Below are positions 1-8,455 of a DNA stretch of 64,000 bases, piece by piece. A model generated the notes under the pieces. It was given only the letters and a program-made list of their open reading frames with translations. It did no database searches and was not told the origin of the DNA. Both the position numbers and the translations under genes were made by a program. Where the stretch lies: positions 32,956,298 through 33,020,297 of the forward strand of contig NC_089856.1 in NCBI RefSeq assembly GCF_036373705.1, read 5' to 3'. The stretch is from Amia ocellicauda. Its lineage: Eukaryota; Chordata; Actinopteri; Amiiformes; Amiidae. The first letter of the stretch is position 1; each line of letters starts with the position of its first letter.

Positions 1-2
1 GT

Positions 3-281
3 CAAGAAACCATTTACAGCGGTTGTCAAGTACAAAGTCTTCAGACCTTCACTTGTGGTCAACACTGTGTGTTTGTCTTATATCATAGATCTAAAGGAAG
101 GTCATACCCCGATATTATGGCCTTGTACAGTGAGGATTTAGGCCAAAATGATAAAAAAGTGGCAGAGTTTGTCAGGACACTGTGGACCCCCCCTTATAAC
201 ACAATGACTTACGACCCTAGCCAGCCATGTATACAGATGGGGTGTTCTTGTGAGGATTTTAAAAGATGTAATGCGTGTTAA
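3..281 (+). CDS. Adenain-like cysteine protease, C-terminal part
   Basis: The open frame enters at base 3 and ends with TAA at 279-281, giving the last 92 residues. The segment TCGQHCVFVLYHR, about residues 16-28 of the visible part, fits the nucleophile-cysteine block of adenovirus-type (C5) proteases, where a CG pair precedes a small hydrophobic helix. In Maverick elements this protease is thought to mature capsid proteins. The His and acidic members of the catalytic site would lie before the window. The tail is Cys-rich (CSCEDFKRCNAC). The gene converges on the minus-strand genes, with 172 bp between the stop codons. Confidence 0.72.
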   Translation, partial: QETIYSGCQVQSLQTFTCGQHCVFVLYHRSKGRSYPDIMALYSEDLGQNDKKVAEFVRTLWTPPYNTMTYDPSQPCIQMGCSCEDFKRCNAC

Positions 282-325
282 AGTGAAAAAATAATTAAAA
301 CAGCCTTTGAATCATTAGTTTTGTT

Positions 326-406
326 TTTATTCAACACAATTCTTATACAAAGCAGGGGTTATGTTATAAATAAATGTACAACATTTGAAAAAAAAAAAAA
401 AAAAAT
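326..406. terminator. Back-to-back poly(A) signals between converging genes
   Basis: AATAAA at 369-374 can serve the protease gene on +. TTTATT at 326-331 reads AATAAA on - and can serve the gene ending at 454. An A tract (about 389-405) follows the plus signal. The two signals overlap in reach, so the 3' ends of the converging transcripts may overlap. Confidence 0.45.
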
Positions 407-453
407 TGTTTGTCGGGTCATTATTTACAGGGGAGACAAATAAAAACATGAGA

Positions 454-1195
454 TTAATAAGCTTCCCAACGATGGATAGATCCTGAGGATGGTCGCTCAG
501 CACGGTCAGAGTAATGAGATATCGGAGTCAGATCAGTCTCCACCTCTTTACACAGACGGATTTTTTGTCGCGTTTCCTGGTTAGGAACTGTTGATTGGGG
601 CATGTTCAGACAGGCCATCGCCTGTAGGAAAGCATTCCAGCCTACAGGTCGGCGACTATCGGGTACCTTATTAGTGCTAGTGACACTCTTCAACAAATCA
701 AACGTGTGAACCTTTGATCAGTTGTCCTTTAAAAACAAATTCACCCTGTTCATTCCAAGCCGTTACCCGTGGTTTCTGAACCATTTTGTGCCGGATATAT
801 TCTGCATGTTTTTTGCTTCTGGCCGGCATGTTTCTCAAAACATCCGTTACAACATCTCCCTCTGAACTCTCAACAGGTTCGGTCACTGCAACATATTTAT
901 CAACCGTACCCCCCGCATCAGCCCCAGAACCATTTTCTTGAGAGGCCATGGTTAAAGTTAAAATGTTTTGATCTTTTTCACCCTGTCTAACCAGACGGAG
1001 GTAGCGCTGTAACGTGTTGCTATACAACTGGGCTTTAGAATACTGATTTAAATCGGCCCTGGCCAGTATAGCTTTCATTTCAGAGTCCAGGTTGTTTTCG
1101 GCCGTTTGTCTAATGGGCTCTGGCCCGACAACATTTTTTCTCAGTTTCTCAAGCTGCTCCTGAGGGATCAAAAACATTTTCTGAGCATATTCCAT
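454..1195 (-). pseudogene. Conserved Maverick-type protein of unknown function, frameshifted
   Basis: One gene seems to be split over two frames. The first part starts at ATG 1195 (165 codons, stop at 698-700). The second part is open from about 703 to the stop at 454 in another frame. The first part is hydrophilic and helix-prone, with a PARSKKHAEYIRHKM segment and a hydrophobic patch just before the break. The second part continues with a PVGWNAFLQAM segment typical of a small folded domain. The start codon lies only about 50 bp past the polymerase stop. I recall proteins ending this way near Maverick polymerases but cannot name one. Function is not known. Confidence 0.5.
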
Positions 1196-1247
1196 TATTA
1201 ACCAGTTAAAATCAGTTTGGACATTTGTCTCTTGGCGGGGTTTACAG

Positions 1248-4200
1248 TTATGTTTTCCCCGGCTCTAGACGGATCCCTTCTTTTTCAAAATATTGCTGAA
1301 CATATCGCTCTTTGGCCACGGAGTCAACACACCATGAGGGATAGCCCGATGCCTCCTGTTTCCCTTTCAGATGGGTCATAATGTAATCAGCAAAAAGAGT
1401 ATCAGATTTTTCAGAAAAATGCCAAACCTCATATACCTTACCGACTCTGTAACCTTTCTCCACCGCCTTGTCAAGCTCAATGCTACACCAGACACCCGTC
1501 AGCGCTCTCTCTTCATCACTGTGCAGACAAGAGGTAGTTTGATTTTCAGTTTCCACACACGTTCTACACAGAGGGAACATCAATTTTCCCGAACACCTGT
1601 AAGGCAACACGGGTAAGAACAGCTCGCGAGGAGGGTACATGGTGACTTTGATCAAACCAAAGTAATGTCCAATTTCGAGAAAATCACGATAAACAATGGT
1701 TGGATGCCCCACCGGGTACATTTTGGTCTTGTTGACATAAGGGTACAGACTGGTGAAATCATAGTAATCTACTCTCTCACCCTCCTTTACCTCATAATGT
1801 AAACAGAGGGCGTTGGTACGACCCCCAAATAACGCATCCCGGGGCTCTAGACGTTCAGGAAAGTCCAAGGTTTCCATAAACCGTTGTACCCCCGCATCCT
1901 GTTGCTTCAGGGTCGTCCACTCGTGTTCCCAAATCACCAGCACATTCAAACCATAGGTGTTTTTTAAAGTTTCAATTCGTTCCTGGAAATCATAGTACAT
2001 ATCACCGCAGAGTTTTTGTGTTACGGGGTTAAAGGTGTTTGGGTCGAAGCACTGAGGACAGCCATGGTAAATACATTCAGCAAACTCATAAGCGGTACGC
2101 CGCCCGGACACGTCGCTAAAACCGTCTAAGTAGTAAGGCCCCATTTTGACTTCCCCTTGATTTAAAGCATGTCTGATGAAGATGTTATCCCGGGCACTCA
2201 GATATTCCAGCCACTGTATGGAGACAGTCGAAAAGTTCTTTTGTCTAGCTCGATAGTTGTCAGAAGTGGTGACCGCTATAGTGTTTTTCTGCAAGAAATT
2301 GGACCGATACATTTTCATGCAGAGAGACACTATGGTCACACTTTGCAAAGGGTCGAGACCCGATGTGTTGATAACCTCGGCGCGGAAACGCACACAGGCT
2401 TCTTTAAGGATCACCACATCATTTTTACAATAAGCGGCCATCTCTTCTCGGAAATCAAAAACACCTCCCTTAACCGTATTGTACCATTTAAAGAATTCCT
2501 CCCTCTCATGAGACATCATAGTATCAACCCCATAATAAGAGGCGGGCGGGTAGGACCCTCGATAATTTTGAGTGTCCTTAGTATTAAAAAAATGGCAGAA
2601 CCAACCTTTCTTCTGAGCCTCAAAACCCAGAGCTTTAGGCAAAGCGCTCAATTTTATGGGGAGGAAATTTAACGAGTCTATGTAACGTTGGTTGAAAGCT
2701 GCATCGGTGAAACACATGATCTTGCTACCCTGAGCTATTATTTTTGGGGTCACCCCATTTTCCACCAGATACTTCATCAAAATGTAAGAATCATAACCCT
2801 TAGCATTGTGGGCAATAAATGTGTAATTGAGGTATTTTGGACTGCGATACCGCGTAAAGAAATCCCTGACACAACTCTCACCGCTAGCTGACCACTCACG
2901 ATCCAACATGTCAATACAGTGTATATAATTAGCAATGTGGACCCCATTTTCTTGCCGGCATTCAAAATCAAAAAAGACATACCGGTTGTGCGGCAGCTCC
3001 TTTTTAACCGGCTGAATAAAGCACTGGTGTTCGGACCCCGGGGTTAAATCAGCATTACAGATCCTGCATCTCGGCTCCAGACATTTGTGTGGTTTAACCT
3101 CATGAAAACGGTACTGGAGGCAACACTGCGGGCAATATTTAGTTTGATCACAATAACTCCGTTTTTTAACCCCCTCAGCAGCGGCCCTCTGTACCTTATG
3201 CTCGGAAAAACAGAACGCTGAGAGACAAATCCTTAAGCAATCTTTACATCGGATGGTAGGGGCCAAACCCTTACGACATTGCGGATTGAAACAGACGTTA
3301 CAGTAACCGTCACAGCGGTGCTTAAGCTTATCATTGAAGGCCTTATAACACCAATGACAAACATACAAACAACCCAAAAAAGCCGTCAAACTCTTTATTC
3401 CAAAGTAATGACTATCATTTAGGAAGAGAAACAGTGTCTGTGTATGGGTTTCAGGATGTGTCTGAAATTTCACAAATACTTCCTTTACCTCACAACGGTA
3501 CCACACAACAATTTTTAAAGACAACAACTCCTCAAACTTGGTAATGTCTGAAAAGGCAACCATCTGTTGAGAGTTTAAGCCGGCCCTCTGATGAAGCATT
3601 AAAGCCTCTTGCAGAGCTTGGGGTTCAGGCATGTCGGGGGTGAGTAGTTTTATTAAACTGTAAGCAAAACAGAGCTTATTGTCCCCACTGGAACTCACCA
3701 CTAATTGCCTGAGCTTGGTCCTAATTATGTCGTTCTTCAAGCATTTCGACAGTCTTCTAAGCGCCCCACCCTCAGGGTTACGAACCACATTCATTACCAG
3801 AGACAGACTTTCATCAGCTAAGATGGCTGCGTTACTTTGCAATAACGCTTCGATTTTAGACAGAAATTCATCAACATCTAAATTATCTCCACTCAGCATT
3901 ACAGATAGGTTGCTAAACAAATCATCCCCTCTGAGTTCTAACTGTACAACATCTCGAGGTCTGACCCTTTCAGCAACCTGTTCAAGCATGTTTTGCAAGG
4001 CCTCGTGTATGTTGACAAATATTTCTGCATAATTGTCACAATTTAAAAGTTCTGCAAAATTAAAACGCTGAATCATTTCAAAATTGTTATAGGCCGGTCT
4101 ATCTATAATCACGGGATCACTGGTACTCTTGGACACATCATCATTTTGAACAAGGCCTTCACCCCCTACATTCTCACAGAGCATGTCCTCCACAGCCTTA

Positions 4201-4496
4201 TCAGTCTCAGAACCCTCCACATTCCGAACACCCCCACTGCTGACATCTACAAAACCCCCTTTTTGAGGAGGCTCATTTAAAGCCTGTAAAAGTCCTTCAA
4301 AGATATCCAACCGGTTAATGTCAAGACCCTCCTCTATAGTGATGGCTGCTTCTGCCGCCATCCTGTGTTCTAATTGTCTCAAATCATTTATAATAGGGGC
4401 AGAATTTGGTCGGGGTAGCTCCTCCAAAGCCTCAAACAAAACAAATCGGGGTGAACTAGGGGGTGAACCTCTATAAGTGCTACCAGTGGGAGGTGG
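1248..4496 (-). pseudogene. Protein-primed family B DNA polymerase, C-terminally truncated
   Basis: The frame is open from 4496 to TAA at 1248. Counting from codon 4439 (1,063 residues), it holds an OTU-like or unassigned region with DNKLCFAYSL (253-262); a Cys/His-rich zinc-binding stretch (about 356-473); exonuclease motif I FDFE (490-493), motif II HNAKGYD (544-550) and motif III YCKND (670-674); and polymerase motif A DFTSLYP (894-900). Polymerase motifs B and C are missing: the reading frame ends where motif B should begin, and the next gene starts about 50 bp on. The enzyme would copy the element genome from a protein primer. The first ATG in this frame is codon 27, so the natural N-terminus probably comes from the overlapping ORF at 4388-4738. 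Confidence 0.85.
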
Positions 4497-4738
4497 TTAT
4501 TTAGATCATTGACCATCTGTAACAGGTCGGGGTTCACCGGTAAGTCTGTTAATTCACATTCTATCGGTGGTAATTGGGGGTTATTTAAATAATTTATCAT
4601 TTGTAATAGTTCCAGGTTCATTGGGACATCAGAGGAGTTCACAACAGGGCCAGGGATGTTCTCTCGGGAAGGTCTTTTTGGGGCCCTAGCTTGTTCATAA
4701 TCCTTTAGTTTGTGAGTTCTTTTACCAAGTCCGGACAT
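4388..4738 (-). CDS. Short ORF, probable N-terminus of the polymerase gene
   Basis: It starts at ATG 4738 and has 116 codons. The first 30 residues are basic (KRTHKLKD, APKRPSR) and look like a nuclear localisation signal. An imperfect repeat follows: LLQMINYLNN and LLQMVNDLNN, each after a Pro-rich lead. The last 109 bp overlap the open polymerase frame in another phase. Either this ORF was the polymerase N-terminus and a small indel separated them, or a splice or frameshift joins them. It also works as a free-standing small protein. No family recognised. Confidence 0.45.
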   Translation of the reverse strand: MSGLGKRTHKLKDYEQARAPKRPSRENIPGPVVNSSDVPMNLELLQMINYLNNPQLPPIECELTDLPVNPDLLQMVNDLNNHLPLVALIEVHPLVHPDLFCLRLWRSYPDQILPLL

Positions 4739-4804
4739 TTTTTTATTTATTTTTTATTTTTCCAACAACCCACAATAGTAAGGCGTTTTGTGTCTATTAA
4801 AACA

Positions 4805-5124
4805 TTAAATACGGTACAATTCATTAGTAAGGGTATTAATAAGGGTGTTTTGGCTCTCTATCACAAGGTTTTGCACCACTAACACAAGTCTTTGATTTTG
4901 TAACAAAGTATGTAGCAACTCATGCCGACCTTCAGGAAGTAGCTCCGGGGGCTGGTGGCCTGGCTCAGCTTCAAAGGATGGTCGCTCCGGTAAATCTCGG
5001 TCGAAGGAGGCAGGGAGCGAGCGTATACTCACGGACGGAGACCAAGAAGGCCTTTGCGGTGACACCCTGGCCAAGCGCGGGGTACTGTTCCGCCTTTCTG
5101 TAGCCAAGAAACGGGTCTGGGGGG
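4805..5124 (-). CDS. Probable true C-terminal frame of the spliced element gene
   Basis: This frame runs from a stop near 5153 to TAA at 4805. Its last 40 residues contain a regular hydrophobic pattern (LLHTLLQNQRLVLVVQNLVI) suggesting an amphipathic helix or short coiled coil, and the part before it is rich in Ser, Pro and Arg. It overlaps the terminal exon of the spliced gene in a different frame. A six-G run at 5119-5124 on + is a plausible site for the slip that separated them. AATAAA copies on - at about 4745-4760 could end the transcript. Confidence 0.4.
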
Positions 5125-6848
5125 ACGATGTTGAAACCAGCCGTCGTTGGGTGGTGTGTCAGCCCTGACTGATGGCGACCCCTGAGGTTGTTGGTTGCCT
5201 GTATTTGTTCCGCCCGACAATGCGTCGGGCTGAATCTGGGGTGTTGAATTACCCCCAGAAGGCTGTGGCCTGAGTAGATGTTGGGGGTCTCCAAGACCAC
5301 CGTGGGGGATCCTCTCGGTGATCTCACCGGGGAAGATGTTTGATCCCACTTAGACGGGGTAATTGTCCTCAATAGCTCATCCACAGAATGACTATCCCAA
5401 GAGTCTTGGGAAGAATAAAAATATACATTACATTTACATCTTTAAACGGCGACAGAAATCAAACTTAAAACAACATGTCCAGGACATTCAAAACCTTTAG
5501 CTTTTTTAGACCTTTGAAAATAGCCTTAGACATTCACTACGCCTTATTATTTACAGACAATATATTTATTAGGACTTGATAATAAATGTAAAACAGAGAA
5601 GCCGCTGTAAATAAACTGTTTCTTAAATGTTTCTTTAAAAACTGTAATATTGTTAATAAAACACTTTTATATATACACACACACAACATTTCATTTTTAA
5701 ACGAACCTTCCAAGTGTAAACGCTTCCTGATCCCGGGACTTCCTGTTTCACAAACGTTTTCACGATCTGTTTAAATATTAAATACAATGAACACCTTCAA
5801 GCCTTTTCCTACAACCACTTTAAAACAGAAGTATAATAGCGGGAGATAAGCCAAACAACTTACTAAACCCTTTCGGACGGCTTTACTTCCTAACCAGACG
5901 GTACGGCAATCGGTCATTTCTAAACACGTTCCCCAGAAACAAGCCTAGACCTGTCCAGACTTCTAAAGATCTTTCCCAGAACCCCCCGCCCTACAGGAAA
6001 CGGGCACCCATCGCTTAAATATTAGCCCTCAACGGGCAAACAAAGCCCTTTTAAAAACATTAAAGTTTGAAAGATCTTACTTACCTCCACAGAATAATCG
6101 TTTCTTATGTTTTTCGGCTGGTTTAGCTTTTTGCACCGCTGTGAAGGTAAGAGACATGTTTAACCTTTAACCACACCGCTTTATAAAAAGCTTTAACCTC
6201 TTACAGGCTGCAGATATATACTCACAGCTATCAGATACCGGGGCTGACGGCCTTTCAGATTCTTGAAAGGTTACGGTTCTCGAAGGTAAAACGAAACAAG
6301 CCCTCGATGTGGAAGGTCTTTCGTTGTCTCGAACCACGTTTCTTAATACTGTTAGAAAGGATAATTTTTTTAAATTAACAAAACTGGCCTCAAACATCTT
6401 ACAGAAACGTTATACAAACAAACAGGGGTTTAGTTCTTACCCGGTCGGCAGACAGCCTGTCTAGGGACAACCAGTTCTCTTGGTTGATCCTCGGAGACAT
6501 TAATCACAGGCCTTTCGATAGTTTCTGTGTAATTAAAGAGACCGGCATTAATATATATTAAAACGTTTTCATAACTCTAATGAGCCGCTTCAAAACCACA
6601 CACACCCATACATAAGAACCCATGAGCGCAAACACAAAAATCTTACCGTGGTTGTTCCAGATGATCTCCTCAGCGTTGGGAATTAACTCCTGTTGACTGG
6701 CTGAAAAATAATTTTACAGAACTTAAAACAGATGTTATAGCCTTATTTACAATACATGCACACAGCACGCTCTGAGTCAATGAAAATAATCTGAAGACTT
6801 ACCTAAAAACTCGTTTAAATCGAAGTCGCTGATGTTGTTTCCGGACAT
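4971..6848 (-). CDS. Multi-exon spliced gene of the Maverick-like element, unknown function
   Basis: Exons read on - are 6848-6803 (ATG start), 6700-6647, 6524-6441, 6348-6226, 6138-6085, and a terminal exon from 5404. Each has a good acceptor (for example ttatttttcag) and donor (gtaagt, gtaaga, gtaaga, gtgagt, gtaagt). All five introns are phase 1, and internal exons of 54, 84, 123 and 54 bp are multiples of three, so any can be skipped without losing the frame. Exon 1 is acidic/hydrophobic (DFDLNEFL), like an activation motif. Exon 5 is Lys-rich (KHKKR). The terminal exon starts with a Ser/Asp-rich stretch and stays open to 4971, though another frame looks more natural at the end. No family recognised; a regulatory role is only a guess. 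Confidence 0.55.
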
Positions 6849-6914
6849 TGTTGATCTTTAGTCTTAAATCGAAAGGTCAGTATGAGTCTGTCGAGCTGAA
6901 GACCAGACCTTCAT

Positions 6915-6921
6915 ACTTATA
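6915..6921 (-). promoter_or_regulatory. TATA box of the spliced element gene
   Basis: TATAAGT on - lies about 67 bp before the exon 1 ATG at 6848. That leaves room for a start site near 6885-6890 and a short leader. No other TATA-like site lies between it and the ATG. Confidence 0.5.
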
Positions 6922-6922
6922 C

Positions 6923-7784
6923 TGATGGCCACATGCCGGATCTGCTTGTAAGGCATTGTTCTGGTCTGGCCTTTGTGCCGCCCTGTTACCAATTAACATA
7001 TCAAAACCAACCAATAAAATGACACTGCATCAAATTTCAAATAGAAACCAAGATGGAGACGATCTCTCTCCTATCTACTCTAAACTTTTATTAGAACCTT
7101 TTGGTCTCTCAAAAAAACATTTTTAAGCATCAAGACCTATAGTCAACAACCACTAAGAATATTTCAGGCCTTTATAAGCGCTAAAAAACAACCTGAGCCA
7201 AGAAAATAACTATAAAGATCTAAAATAACTAGCGCTTTTACAGTGATTTTTTTTTTTTTTAATAGCGATGCTTTGTTTGGTATTAAACAAGTCACAAACT
7301 ACTCAGAACAGCGTTTATCCCCGCAAAAGAGATATTTGGGGTTATTTTACAAAGCTTATAAATTATATAGTTTAAAAGTATTCTGAATGTTTTGATACCA
7401 CACGCCATACCTACGGTTGTCTGAGCCCACCCCCGCCCCCCATGGTGTGAGTGATTTAGCCTTGAGTGTTGTGATCTATTTAGCATTGAGTGATCAGTTG
7501 TTTTTATTTTTTAAATGATTCCTTATCATCAGGGATTGAGACTGCTAAAATACCTTAAAAGCATATCCTTATCTTAAGTCTAACTCTTATGAGCTTTAAG
7601 ACCCTAGAATGCATTTAAGTAAAACGAATGAACACATTATGTGAGAGATAAAATATAACCACAGCTTTTTTTTTTTTTTTTTACAAAAACAATTAACCTA
7701 TACACACAAACACCCACACATACACCCTCTTTTTTAATTTTATTTTTAATTAAATTTGAGGGGAGAGACAGAGCCATATACATT
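6923..7784. other. Outer non-coding part of the element
   Basis: No convincing gene. It contains T tracts (about 7249-7260 and 7668-7681) and an AT-rich stretch around 7730-7755 with TTTATT and TTTAAT, which read as poly(A) signals on -. These could end transcripts of the host gene that lies further right on the same strand. Confidence 0.4.
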
Positions 7785-8138
7785 GTGGATAACATAAGTA
7801 CCCTATGCAAAACAGGCATTGTTAGGACCTGGGACCATTACAGACAACAGAACTTGTTGATCTTATAAAATGATTGGGCGAGAGAGAGAGAGAGAGAGAC
7901 AGACAGAGACAGAGACAGTGTGGATAACATAAGTACCCTATGCAAAACAGGCATTGTTAGGACCTGGGACCATTACAGACAACAGAACTTGTTGATCTTA
8001 TAAAATGCTTGGGCGAGAGAGAGAGAGAGAGACAGACAGAGACAGAGACAGTGTGAATATGATAAACGGACTATTCAAAACTGGCATTGTTAAGACCTGG
8101 GACCATTACAGACAACAGAACTTGTTGATCTTATAACG
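7785..8138. repeat. Three tandem copies of a 133-135 bp unit
   Basis: Copies begin at about 7785, 7920 and 8053. The shared core includes gcattgttaggacctgggac and acagacaacagaacttgttg. Between copies lie GA-rich tracts (gagagaga, then gacagacagagacagagaca). The first two copies are nearly identical; the third has drifted at its left end. Tandem repeats are common near Polinton termini, which is the likely setting. Confidence 0.85.
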
Positions 8139-8278
8139 GTTTAGATTTACTAAACCATTACATGTATATTTAAAAAAGACCCCCAACCACTACAGGAAGA
8201 GCCGACCCATTCACACTCTACAGTTGACCAACAAGAACAACAAGAACACCAGGTTATGTGTACACTTTCTGACGGATA

Positions 8279-8369
8279 TGACGTAGGAATAATTAAGGAA
8301 ATAACTCTACCTAAAATCACGCCCCCCAATTATGACGTAGGAATATTAATAAGCTTAGGGCATACGTCA
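8279..8369. promoter_or_regulatory. Cluster of three TGACGTA (CRE/ATF-like) motifs
   Basis: TGACGTA occurs at 8279-8285 and 8333-8339, each within the shared string tatgacgtaggaat, and inverted at 8363-8369. The first two are spaced 54 bp apart. CREB/ATF proteins bind TGACGT cores. The cluster lies between the tandem repeats and the last exon of the mucin gene, so it could be an enhancer of the element's outer end. Function is inferred only from the motif. Confidence 0.4.
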
Positions 8370-8455
8370 TAACAAAATAGGCAGCGCCCAGAAAACCCTA
8401 CTATCTACTCAAAGAAGAGCTGAATGCTTCTCATTTCCACTTGATAAGAAAGATG

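Larger units (their letters stand above)
1..8410. mobile_element. Maverick/Polinton (adintovirus-like) element, right-hand part, decayed
   Basis: An adenain-like protease end on +, a protein-primed family B DNA polymerase on -, and extra small genes on - together match the gene set of Maverick/Polinton elements and the related adintoviruses. The left part (capsid, ATPase and integrase genes are expected) lies outside the window, so the terminal inverted repeats and the 6 bp target duplication cannot be checked. The outer limit near 8,410 is a guess: the polymerase-side genes stop at 6,848, tandem repeats follow, and a host exon begins at 8,456. Frameshifts and a missing polymerase C-terminus show that this copy is no longer intact. 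Confidence 0.8.

Noticed and set aside
2169..2672. 167-codon plus-strand ORF
   Set aside because: Antisense shadow of the DNA polymerase frame.
5949..5988. Extra 40 bp exon in the last intron of the spliced element gene
   Set aside because: It has acceptor- and donor-like borders but its length would break the phase kept by all other exons.
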